A DNA stretch of 7,717 nucleotides. It comes from Candidatus Saccharibacteria bacterium UBA2834. Lineage in GTDB: Bacteria > Patescibacteriota > Saccharimonadia > Saccharimonadales > Saccharimonadaceae. Within the stretch, counting starts at the first letter, position 1. Every line of letters starts with the position of its first letter. The translations under genes and the position numbers were made by a program. Positions 1 to 5,891 of this stretch are shown one piece after another. The notes below the pieces were generated by a model. The model did no database searches and was not told the DNA's origin. It saw only the letters and a list, made by a program, of their open reading frames with translations. The stretch is taken from contig DEGE01000008.1 in assembly GCA_002351365.1 (NCBI GenBank), forward strand, positions 1 to 7,717, written 5' to 3'.

Positions 1-518
1 AAGATGCCATAAATCGGGTCTTCGCCACCATTGCCGTTGCCGCCGTGAACGGGGTTCATTCTGGACATATAGTCGACGATCTTTTCGGCCTCCATTTCAA
101 ACTGCGGCCGACACAGGATGAACCTGTCGTCATAGTCGCCGAAGATGCCAATGGAGAGCTGCAAGTCCTTGCCGGGCAGCATTTCTGCACAGCAGTCATA
201 GGTGTCAGGCAGGACTTTCATTGCGATGTCGACGTTGTTGCCCATGCTGCCAGTCGTATCCACGATGGATTCGACGTTAACGGGACAGCCAACGCTGACC
301 CGCCATTTCCCGTCGGGGGTAGGCATGAATCTGAGCAGCGAGCGGTGAATCGGTGCGGTTTTCGGGTCGACCACCGGATCGAGTTTACCCGTACGACGTA
401 CGTGCTCTTCGCCGGCGGCCGTAGCGTGGTGCTTGCGGCTGTCGTGGGAACTGAAATCAATTCCCCGGCTGCTGGTTGCGCTGTTATAAGTGTCTCTTGT
501 GAATACGCGATCTCCCAT
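1..518 (-). CDS. VWA-domain protein, C-terminus cut by window edge
   Basis: The reading frame opens at ATG 518-516 and stays open for 172 codons to the left edge, so the C-terminus is missing. Residues 1-65 are polar and rich in Ser, His and Arg, with no signal peptide, which suggests a cytoplasmic protein. From about residue 74 the sequence reads as a VWA domain: a hydrophobic strand leads into DTTGSMG (D87, T89, S91), the metal-ion-dependent adhesion site in its DxTxS form. LQLSIGIFGDYDD (119-131) forms a second strand and loop, and a Gly-rich loop ends in GEDP (165-168). VWA domains bind partner proteins through a divalent metal. The start is fixed by the Shine-Dalgarno sequence AGGAGGAGA at 533-525, six bases upstream. 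The gene begins 13 bases after the kinase-like gene's stop, so the two are co-transcribed. Hand counts of several lines give about 55-65% GC, higher than in the plus-strand operon. The VWA assignment is firm; the biological role is unknown. Confidence 0.85.
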   Translation of the reverse strand, partial: MGDRVFTRDTYNSATSSRGIDFSSHDSRKHHATAAGEEHVRRTGKLDPVVDPKTAPIHRSLLRFMPTPDGKWRVSVGCPVNVESIVDTTGSMGNNVDIAMKVLPDTYDCCAEMLPGKDLQLSIGIFGDYDDRFILCRPQFEMEAEKIVDYMSRMNPVHGGNGNGGEDPIYGI

Positions 519-531
519 GATTAATCTCCTC

Positions 532-1383
532 CTATTTCTGGGCAGAATCGACGCCTTTTTGGCGCCACATGTGATGTGCGGTGTCGTAATAAGTAAAGGG
601 ATGATACTTACGGCCCCACAACGAGTGAATGGTAGAGTAGAGTTCTTGATGAGCGCTTTCGGCGCTGGTGCGCCCAATATCAGCGAAACTCGCCAATAGC
701 TCAGCAAAAATCTCTTCTCCGTCGGTGCCATCTTGCTGTAGCCAGTCCAGCATGTATTTTGCAGCACGCTGGATATTTGTGGTTGTCAGCTCGGTGGCGT
801 CGACAAGCGCAGAATCAATGTCCTGAGTGCCGCAATCGAGGCAGACCAGGCGATGGTCGGCTGGCGCCAGAATAATCTGGTTCGGCTCAAACCTATAGGC
901 CACGTTTTTGCAAACGTCCTCCAGGAAGTTCTGCAACTTCAGGAGGCGACCCATAATCCATGCCGCGGTTTTTGCGTCAATCATGCAACTCGGGCGCAGT
1001 TTTGCCAGGGCAATAAACTGATCCAAATCTGCATCGCGCAAACTCAGAAGATTGATTTGTCGATTGAGTTGGGTGTCGTCACTGATGAAGCTGTCGTTCA
1101 GCTGCGGAAAGAGCCAATCATAATGAATTTTATGCTCGCTCTGGCTTTGCTGATGATAGATGACCTCAATGGACTCGGACGTGTCATTTAAGTAGCGGAG
1201 CAGCTCTGCTTCGCGGTTGATGACCGCATTGTCGAAGGGCTGGTTGGCTACTCGGGCAAATACCACGCCGTTGCTGTTGGGCAGCGATGCGCGATATAGC
1301 CGGTAATGCGTTGATTTCTGTAACAGGTCTTCGGATGGAAAGATTTCACATTTTGGGGATTGTTCACGATCTTTGACTAACAA
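532..1383 (-). CDS. Degenerate protein-kinase-fold (pseudokinase-like) protein
   Basis: This 283-residue protein has no signal or membrane segment. It resembles a eukaryotic-type kinase fold that has lost catalytic residues. VFARVA (41-46) sits where VAIK-type strands lie, with Arg44 in place of the ATP-binding Lys. NREAELLRYL (56-65) fits helix C with Glu58. VAYRFEPNQIIL (161-172) fits the catalytic loop, but the HxD aspartate is Arg164 and the metal-binding Asn is Gln169. CLDCG (181-185) fits DFG and keeps Asp183. These assignments come from alignment by eye and need a structure search. The start is TTG: an in-frame TAA lies directly upstream, the first internal Met is not until residue 134, and a Shine-Dalgarno sequence is well placed. 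The stop TAG overlaps the ribosome site of the following VWA gene. A VWA protein beside a kinase-like protein recalls VWA-kinase-phosphatase sets such as the TerY triad, but no phosphatase is visible here. Confidence 0.7.
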   Translation of the reverse strand: MLVKDREQSPKCEIFPSEDLLQKSTHYRLYRASLPNSNGVVFARVANQPFDNAVINREAELLRYLNDTSESIEVIYHQQSQSEHKIHYDWLFPQLNDSFISDDTQLNRQINLLSLRDADLDQFIALAKLRPSCMIDAKTAAWIMGRLLKLQNFLEDVCKNVAYRFEPNQIILAPADHRLVCLDCGTQDIDSALVDATELTTTNIQRAAKYMLDWLQQDGTDGEEIFAELLASFADIGRTSAESAHQELYSTIHSLWGRKYHPFTYYDTAHHMWRQKGVDSAQK

Positions 1384-1389
1384 TTAAAA

Positions 1390-1397
1390 TCACCTCA
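1390..1397 (-). promoter_or_regulatory. Ribosome binding site that fixes a TTG start
   Basis: On the minus strand TGAGGTGA lies six bases before TTG 1383-1381. The codon just upstream of TTG is an in-frame TAA, so no longer protein is possible. The site therefore decides for the unusual TTG initiator of the kinase-like gene. Confidence 0.75.
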
Positions 1398-1431
1398 CTT
1401 TTCTCGTCAAAACAAAAATCTTAAGAAGCAT

Positions 1432-1463
1432 AAAAATATCGCGTGGAATAGCGCGATATCTTC
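1432..1463 (-). promoter_or_regulatory. Leader hairpin with U-tract in the kinase/VWA transcript
   Basis: A perfect 8-bp inverted repeat, ATATCGCG at 1436-1443 and CGCGATAT at 1452-1459, is separated by an 8-base loop. Read on the minus strand the second arm is followed by a run of U. The preceding GAAG can pair with that run through A-U and G-U pairs, as in intrinsic terminators. It lies between the promoter and the TTG start, beginning within about ten bases of the expected transcript start. It could be an attenuator, a 5'-end stabilising hairpin, or an operator bound as DNA. Sequence alone does not decide. Confidence 0.55.
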
Positions 1464-1472
1464 ACGTCTCTA

Positions 1473-1501
1473 ATTATAGCACATTTTAAGTAAAAAATCA
1501 A
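1473..1501 (-). promoter_or_regulatory. Sigma-A-type promoter of the kinase/VWA operon
   Basis: On the minus strand a -35 TTGATT (1501-1496) is followed by a 17-base spacer and a perfect -10 TATAAT (1478-1473). The -10 is preceded by TGC, giving an extended -10. Transcription should start near 1467 and leave a leader of about 85 bases. The 11-base core TGTGCTATAAT recurs exactly in the lipoprotein promoter. Confidence 0.8.
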
Positions 1502-1537
1502 TGGCAGAAAATAGTACAAACACGATGATTTTTGGTT

Positions 1538-1543
1538 TATAAT
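1538..1543 (+). promoter_or_regulatory. -10 element of the signal peptidase operon, probably leaderless
   Basis: A perfect TATAAT ends eight bases before ATG 1552. No good -35 is present; TACAAA at 1515-1520, 17 bases upstream, is the best candidate. A transcript from this -10 should start near 1550, within a couple of bases of ATG 1552, so the mRNA would be essentially leaderless. This agrees with the lack of a Shine-Dalgarno sequence before either candidate start. The promoter is divergent from the kinase/VWA promoter. Confidence 0.55.
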
Positions 1544-1551
1544 AAATGCAA

Positions 1552-2106
1552 ATGGACTCTAAGAACGAAAAAGCGAGGAAGCGTTCTTGGCAGCGAAGAT
1601 GGGGAGTGTTTTCGACTGTCATTGTAGCGATTGTTCTACTATTTGCCATCGTTTTGGTGGGCTTCAAAATCTTTGGCTATCAGATCTATACCGTAATGTC
1701 TGGCTCGATGGAGCCGGTCTATCATGTTGGGTCCTTGATCTACGTCAAAGAAGTCGACACTAACACGCTCGAAAAAGGCGACGTGATTACCTTTATGGCC
1801 GACGAAGATACAGTCGTAACGCACCGCATTGACGAAATCGTGCACGAATCTGATGATCACGGCGAGAGTGTTCTCAAATTCCGCACCAAGGGTGACGCGA
1901 ACGACGCAGTCGATGGCAAGCTAGTGCATTACAAGAATGTACTCGGCAAGCCGGTATTTTCGATTCCGCTTCTCGGCTATCTGGCATTCTATATTCAGCG
2001 ACCGCCAGGGATTTACATTGCGCTTGTTGTGGGCACCCTCCTGATTGCGTCAGTCTTCCTGCCAGGTAATAAAGGAAAGGAGAAAACTACTGACAAAAAG
2101 AAGTAA
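1552..2106 (+). CDS. sipW: SipW-type signal peptidase I
   Basis: This membrane peptidase removes signal peptides from exported proteins. The 184-residue protein has a basic N-terminus, a transmembrane helix at about 18-40, the catalytic-serine box VMSGSMEP with Ser52, and GDVITF (76-81). TVVTHRI places His91 where ordinary bacterial enzymes have the general-base Lys, which marks the ER-type or SipW class. TKGDANDAVDG (112-122) supplies the conserved acidic box with D115 and D118. A second helix lies at about 153-170, followed by a Lys-rich tail. In Bacillus, SipW processes TasA and TapA. Three SipW-type substrates follow directly here, which makes the pairing convincing. The start is ambiguous: ATG 1546 is possible, but neither ATG has a Shine-Dalgarno sequence and the -10 at 1538-1543 favours 1552. 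The following gene begins 65 bases later. Confidence 0.93.
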   Translation: MDSKNEKARKRSWQRRWGVFSTVIVAIVLLFAIVLVGFKIFGYQIYTVMSGSMEPVYHVGSLIYVKEVDTNTLEKGDVITFMADEDTVVTHRIDEIVHESDDHGESVLKFRTKGDANDAVDGKLVHYKNVLGKPVFSIPLLGYLAFYIQRPPGIYIALVVGTLLIASVFLPGNKGKEKTTDKKK

Positions 2107-2160
2107 TATTATCCCTCTAAATATTTAATTTGTTAGAAAATTTCGTACATTAATAGGGAG

Positions 2161-2168
2161 AAAGGAGG
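2161..2168 (+). promoter_or_regulatory. Very strong ribosome binding site with short spacer
   Basis: AAAGGAGG lies only three bases before ATG 2172, closer than usual. It contrasts with the signal peptidase gene upstream, which has no such site, and suggests that the fibre-protein gene is translated far more than the peptidase. Confidence 0.6.
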
Positions 2169-2171
2169 AAG

Positions 2172-2879
2172 ATGAAAGGAAAATTCCTTGTCTTGTCCTT
2201 GGCGATTATCGCGCTCTCCATTGCTGGTTCAGCAACGACATTGTCGTATTTTACTGATTCAGACTCCTCCGTCGCAAACTTTACGATTGGTCAAGTCAAA
2301 ATCCGGACAATCACAACGTCGATTGCTCGCAGTGAATCTCTGAGTGATGGCACTAGTCTCGTACATACAGATAATGATCTAATCCAGAATTCACTCGGCT
2401 ACCAGGAGTATTTGTCAAAAGAATGCGTAAATTTGTTGCCAGATGAAAATGGCATAGCAAAATGCGCACGCTATATATTCGTACAAAATACTGGTACCGT
2501 GCCGGCATACGTGAGAGTTAAAATCCAAATACCGCTCAATACATATTATTCAAAAATTCGCGTAGAACTAGGCGGCTTGAAGGCATATACGAGCACCGAA
2601 GACTTTGGCGTTGAATGTATAGCGGGAGGTGGATATTGCTATGAAAGTACTGTGACGAGCCCTACGCCGCTGGGTGCAGGAGAGATGCTTAACAGTCCAT
2701 TCATGCAAGCGATGACTTACGAGAATCAGACGCCGGCTCAGGTGACCACCGACGATAGCGGGAAAGAGGGTAGCTCAATTGGCGTTAATCTGAGCGATAC
2801 TGGTATTCGGGTCTATACGCAAGCGATCCAAGCACAAGGCTTCTCATCTGCCGAAGAAGCATTTAGTAATTTTAAGTAG
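2172..2879 (+). CDS. TasA/camelysin-like secreted protein, four cysteines
   Basis: This 235-residue protein starts with a SipW-type signal: MKGKF, a hydrophobic core at 6-20, then SYFTDSDSS, with cleavage likely before Tyr26. The mature start YFTDSDSSVANFTIGQVKI follows the family pattern of an aromatic pair, Ser/Thr-Asp, and an N-F-T-x-G-x-V-x-I strand. YIFVQNTGTVPAYVRVKI (101-118) is the usual beta-strand pair with Asn-Thr-Gly, and AIQAQGFSSAEEAF (218-231) is the C-terminal family motif. Cysteines at 85, 98, 139 and 146 are unusual for the family and absent from the mature parts of the next two paralogues. They could form two disulfides outside the cell. The product is probably an extracellular beta-sandwich subunit or adaptor of a fibre, processed by the peptidase encoded just upstream. 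Next-gene gap is 42 bases. Family call is strong; the role is inferred. Confidence 0.82.
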   Translation: MKGKFLVLSLAIIALSIAGSATTLSYFTDSDSSVANFTIGQVKIRTITTSIARSESLSDGTSLVHTDNDLIQNSLGYQEYLSKECVNLLPDENGIAKCARYIFVQNTGTVPAYVRVKIQIPLNTYYSKIRVELGGLKAYTSTEDFGVECIAGGGYCYESTVTSPTPLGAGEMLNSPFMQAMTYENQTPAQVTTDDSGKEGSSIGVNLSDTGIRVYTQAIQAQGFSSAEEAFSNFK

Positions 2880-2921
2880 ATAACAATTAAAAACAATAAT
2901 AAAAGGAATGGAGTTAATAGA

Positions 2922-3644
2922 ATGAAAAAGAAAGTTTTGGCATTATCGCTCGCACTCGGTATGTTTGCTTTGGTTTTGAGCGCTGGTACGATGGCATATT
3001 TCTCAGATAAGACCGAAGTAAAGACGAATACGTTTACATTTGGTGATGTAGAGATCGAATTACAAGAAATTTTTGACGCAGATAAGGCCGTATTAATGCC
3101 TGGAGTTGATATCAATAAAGACGTGTTTGTTAAAAATACTGGCACATCTGACATCTATACTCGTGTCCATATCGCAATTCCAGCAGCCGCAGACGACGGC
3201 GATCCTTCATTCGATGCGTCGCATAATTTCCTCCACTTCAACTTTACGAATGATTCTATAGCCGATGGACAGTGGAGCTGGCTACCTGAATACACTACAG
3301 GAACTGGCTATCGTGGAAATGGCACCGGCAACTGGAACTTCTATACCACAACCATCAACGGAATCGACTATAACGTATATGTAGTTACTTATAGGAGTAA
3401 GGTAGCAAAAAATCAGACCACCACAACTCAAGCGTTAGACAAAGTATATCTTGATAGAAGCGTAACTGCCGAAAAAGATGCAACTGGCAAAGTTGTCTAC
3501 AAGGACAATAAAGGCAATATCTACGACAAAAAGAGTCTTGATATCCTAGTAGTTGCAGAAGCTACGCAAGCGGAAGGTTTCACTGATGCCTATGCCGCAT
3601 TGAACGCAACATTTGGTAATCCAGGAAACTACAACGCTTTTTAG
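2922..3644 (+). CDS. TasA-like secreted fibre protein
   Basis: This 240-residue protein is the closest in form to a TasA major subunit. MKKKVLALSL and a hydrophobic core lead to GTMA, with cleavage expected before Tyr26. The mature start YFSDKTEVKTNTFTFGDVEI has the conserved N-T-F-T-x-G-x-V-x-I strand. VFVKNTGTSDIYTRVHIAI (68-86) is the paired strand with Asn-Thr-Gly. A central part (about 117-157) is rich in Trp, Tyr, Gly and Asn, as in WSWLPEY and GNWNFYTTT. EATQAEGFTDAYAAL (213-227) closes the domain. There is no cysteine. TasA subunits join by donor-strand exchange, with the processed N-terminus inserting into the next subunit; the same is plausible here but not shown. GGAG at 2910-2913 lies eight bases before ATG. 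Base composition is AT-rich compared with the VWA gene. Confidence 0.87.
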   Translation: MKKKVLALSLALGMFALVLSAGTMAYFSDKTEVKTNTFTFGDVEIELQEIFDADKAVLMPGVDINKDVFVKNTGTSDIYTRVHIAIPAAADDGDPSFDASHNFLHFNFTNDSIADGQWSWLPEYTTGTGYRGNGTGNWNFYTTTINGIDYNVYVVTYRSKVAKNQTTTTQALDKVYLDRSVTAEKDATGKVVYKDNKGNIYDKKSLDILVVAEATQAEGFTDAYAALNATFGNPGNYNAF

Positions 3645-3666
3645 GAAGACTAAGGAGTATATATAA

Positions 3667-4239
3667 ATGAAAAAGCAGAAGTTATTAGCTCTCGGTCTTA
3701 GCCTCCTCGCGGTGGCTATGGTTGGTGGTACTTCTGCTTTCTTCGTGACGTCGGACCGCGCCCATAACGTCATTACAACGAGCGGTGTTGCGATTGAATT
3801 AATCGAAGACACTAATCAGACTGGCGTTGATGGGCGGCCGATTCCTTTGACTAACATTGAAGACGCCCATCCTGGCGATAGCTATAGTAAAATCCCGCAA
3901 GTCAAAAATGTTGACGAAGGCGAAGTCTGGGTGCGCATTAAAGTTGGCCGAGGCGCTAAGCTCGACAATGGCGACGAAATCACGATTAGTGATAATTCCA
4001 TTTCCGCCAACTATAACACGCGCAACTGGCTTAATGGTGGCGATGGCTACTATTATTACTATCGTGCGCTTAAGGCGGGCGAAACTACTGAGCCGCTCTT
4101 TACGGAGGTTACGCTCGCAAATGAGCTATCCAATACATACAATGGCGCCACATTTAGTCTCGACTTGCAAGCAGAGGCCGTGCAGGTCGCCAATAACGGT
4201 TTAAGCGTCTACGATGCGGAAGGTTGGCCCGAGGAGTAA
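3667..4239 (+). CDS. TasA/camelysin-like secreted protein, short form
   Basis: At 190 residues this is the smallest of the three paralogues. MKKQKLLALG and a hydrophobic core end at GTSA, with cleavage expected before Phe25. The mature start FFVTSDRAHNVITTSGVAIEL matches the family strand. PGDSYSKIPQVKNVDEGEVWVRIKV (69-93) is the PGD plus V-x-N segment of camelysin/TasA domains. GDGYYYYYRALKAGETTEPLF (115-135) contains five Tyr in a row (118-122) before the family's L-x-x-G-E-x-T motif. QAEAVQVANNGLSVYDAEGWP (168-188) is the typical C-terminus. The mature protein has no cysteine. TAAGGAG at 3651-3657 lies nine bases before ATG. It could be a minor or alternative fibre subunit. The family call is strong; the specific role is unknown. 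Confidence 0.87.
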   Translation: MKKQKLLALGLSLLAVAMVGGTSAFFVTSDRAHNVITTSGVAIELIEDTNQTGVDGRPIPLTNIEDAHPGDSYSKIPQVKNVDEGEVWVRIKVGRGAKLDNGDEITISDNSISANYNTRNWLNGGDGYYYYYRALKAGETTEPLFTEVTLANELSNTYNGATFSLDLQAEAVQVANNGLSVYDAEGWPEE

Positions 4240-4242
4240 AAC

Positions 4243-5028
4243 ATGAAAAAGTTCTCGATTATCGTTTTACTATTCAGTCTAATCTTTCTTTTTGCGCCAA
4301 ATGCCAGCGCACTAAACTCGGCCGTCTATTTTGAAGGCGGGGCAGATAACTTCGTATTTTATCCTGGCTCCGAATGGAATGAAACTGATTTGTTTGATGG
4401 TTTTAAGTCTGCCATGCCAGGCGACAAGTTGACTGAAACCGTCAAAGTTCGCAATACCGCGCCAGAATATGACTATGTAAAAATCTATCTGCGAGCCGAG
4501 GCGCACGACGAATCGGCAAATCCGCTCAGTGACTCTGTCGCCGAAACCGAAACCGTGGCCACGATGAGCGACTTTTTGGCGCAATTGACCATGCGCGTCT
4601 ATAATGGCGGCGAGCTAGTTTATAATGCTACGCCGGATCAGACTGATGGTCTGAGTTCGAATGTCTTATTAGGAGAATTCGTTGAAGGCGCCGGCACGAC
4701 TCTAACGATTGAGCTTGAAGTGCCAAAAACGCTTGGCAATGAATATATGCATCGTAGCGGGGAAGTGGACTGGATTTTTACCGCCGAGGGTTACGTTGAC
4801 GATAAGCCATGCAACTGTCCGAGCTGTTGCTGTCAAAACTGTGAGAGTGGCGGCAATACGCAACCGGAGCAACTACCTGACGGCACGGGGCAAAGCGCTA
4901 ATTCGCCGTTCACTTTCGATAGTGTCTTTGGTTACGCTTTAATCCTTGTATTATCGCTGCTCGGCTTGATGGCTTCAGTAATAGTTATTAGAAAGCTAAA
5001 ACAAAAAGCTAATCTTAAGAACGAATAA
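4243..5028 (+). CDS. Membrane-anchored surface protein with Cys-rich stalk
   Basis: This 261-residue protein has an ordinary Sec signal (hydrophobic core about 4-18, cleavage after ASA at 23), unlike the SipW-type signals of its neighbours. The ectodomain (about 24-187) carries DLFDGFKSAMPGD (49-61), VKVRNT, YVKIYLRAEAHDE (78-90), LLGEF and GEVDWIFTAE (173-182). I recognise this pattern from camelysin-related surface proteins of Gram-positive bacteria that carry C-terminal anchors. A cluster of six cysteines (190, 192, 195, 196, 197, 200) precedes a Ser/Gly/Gln linker, LPDGTG (211-216), one transmembrane helix (about 229-249) and a Lys-rich tail. It is probably the membrane or wall tether of the fibre. 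LPDGTG has one residue more than an LPxTG sortase site, so simple membrane anchoring is likelier. GAGGAG (4231-4236) overlaps the upstream stop, with a 3-base gap between genes, so translation is coupled. Confidence 0.82.
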   Translation: MKKFSIIVLLFSLIFLFAPNASALNSAVYFEGGADNFVFYPGSEWNETDLFDGFKSAMPGDKLTETVKVRNTAPEYDYVKIYLRAEAHDESANPLSDSVAETETVATMSDFLAQLTMRVYNGGELVYNATPDQTDGLSSNVLLGEFVEGAGTTLTIELEVPKTLGNEYMHRSGEVDWIFTAEGYVDDKPCNCPSCCCQNCESGGNTQPEQLPDGTGQSANSPFTFDSVFGYALILVLSLLGLMASVIVIRKLKQKANLKNE

Positions 5029-5033
5029 AAACA

Positions 5034-5060
5034 GCCCCGACCGCAGTCGGGGCATTGTTT
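5034..5060 (+). terminator. Intrinsic terminator of the fibre operon, possibly bidirectional
   Basis: GCCCCGAC (5034-5041), a CGCA loop and GTCGGGGC (5046-5053) make a perfect 8-bp GC-rich stem, followed by ATTGTTT. It lies six bases after the stop of the anchor gene. Read on the minus strand the stem is followed by TGTTTTT, so it could also back up the lipoprotein terminator. Confidence 0.88.
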
Positions 5061-5102
5061 AAGTGCGTGATTCGATGAAAACAGAGAAAAATCAAGCCAA
5101 GT

Positions 5103-5127
5103 AAAAAGGAGCGCATCGCTGCGCCCC
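5103..5127 (-). terminator. Intrinsic terminator of the lipoprotein gene
   Basis: On the minus strand GGGGCGCA, a GCGA (GNRA) tetraloop and TGCGCTCC pair over eight positions with one G-U, directly followed by TTTTT (5107-5103). It sits 23 bases past the lipoprotein stop. The plus strand has no T-run, so it acts in the minus direction only. Confidence 0.88.
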
Positions 5128-5150
5128 TACAAATATTCCCCCTTTCCATG

Positions 5151-5873
5151 CTATTTCCAAAATCTGCTGCGAACTCCATATTTTCGCAGAAATTGCTCGC
5201 GTTGTTCCATCGAGCTATTATCAGATAGCTCCGCAACGTCGTCGTCTAAGACGCGCCCCTGGCCGAGCCTTACGGCCTCGAATGCAAGGTCTTCCTTGCC
5301 CCAGTTGGCCCTAAAGGCGTAATAGTCGCCATACGCGTCCTTGAGGACATAACGGTTGCAAATTTCGGCGACCTCGATGTCGGTCGCGATGTCAACAGTG
5401 TCATTTCCGTCGATAGAGTTCGGATAAAGCTTCTGAAAAGAAAGCTTACCTTCATCGACGATCAGGAGCGCCTTGGCGGGACTGTCGCAGAGGCTGTAGT
5501 CAAAGACTAGGCCGTTTTCGGCAATCAGCTCTACGCTCTCGCGATCCTGAATTAACCAAACTTTCTGGCCATCCTGAACCGCAAAGCGGTAACTGAGCTC
5601 ATTCAGCTCAATCACCTTCGCGTCATCGCCAATCTGGGTGTTATCCCAGGCCCAATATAGGTCATCTCCGTGGTACATCTCCACAGATCCATCCTTCACG
5701 ACGAAGGACGTCTCGGCCTTCTGGGTTTCGGTCGCCACTTCCGTCTCCGGGGTCGACTCGACGAAAAACTCAAACTCGGTCTCGGTGGCAGGCTCAGTTG
5801 CCTTAACTTCCTTAGCACAGCCACACATTAAAACAGCAATCATAACAACAATAATCATTAAGCTTTTTCTCAT
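5151..5873 (-). CDS. Lipoprotein of unknown function
   Basis: The 240-residue product begins MRKSLMIIVVMIAVLMCGC. This is a short basic start and hydrophobic core ending in a lipobox-like MCGC, with Cys19 as the likely lipidated residue; Met at -3 is less usual than Leu. Residues 20-56 are rich in Thr and Glu, typical of a flexible stalk that holds a domain away from the membrane. The remainder (about 57-240) is acidic with alternating hydrophobic strands and many aromatics (LYWAWDN, VWLIQD, YYAFRANW), which suggests an all-beta domain. No known family was recognised. An ATG at 5918 would add 15 residues, but it lies inside a stem-loop, has no Shine-Dalgarno sequence and would spoil the signal peptide. 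ATG 5873 has GAGGTG (5886-5881) seven bases upstream. The gene is monocistronic, with its own promoter and terminator, and converges on the fibre operon. Whether it serves that operon is unknown. Confidence 0.8.
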   Translation of the reverse strand: MRKSLMIIVVMIAVLMCGCAKEVKATEPATETEFEFFVESTPETEVATETQKAETSFVVKDGSVEMYHGDDLYWAWDNTQIGDDAKVIELNELSYRFAVQDGQKVWLIQDRESVELIAENGLVFDYSLCDSPAKALLIVDEGKLSFQKLYPNSIDGNDTVDIATDIEVAEICNRYVLKDAYGDYYAFRANWGKEDLAFEAVRLGQGRVLDDDVAELSDNSSMEQREQFLRKYGVRSRFWK

Positions 5874-5891
5874 TACATAACACCTCGCGAG

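Noticed and set aside
45..524. A 159-codon plus-strand open frame opposite the VWA gene
   Set aside because: It is antisense to a frame with a clear VWA metal site and a strong ribosome site; its own protein has no recognisable features. High GC content makes such antisense frames common.
1501..1542. Plus-strand 13-codon frame just before the signal peptidase gene as a leader peptide
   Set aside because: The -10 element lies inside it, so it would be upstream of the transcript start, and it has no ribosome site.
2112..2160. Possible folding of TCCCT with AGGGA before the first TasA-like gene
   Set aside because: Only short, asymmetric pairings (CCCT/AGGG and TTAAT/ATTAA with unequal loops) are found, and no convincing second promoter was seen there.
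1546..5028. tapA homologue in the operon
   Set aside because: The last gene has a membrane anchor and a camelysin-related ectodomain, so an equivalent role is possible, but no TapA sequence signature was recognised.
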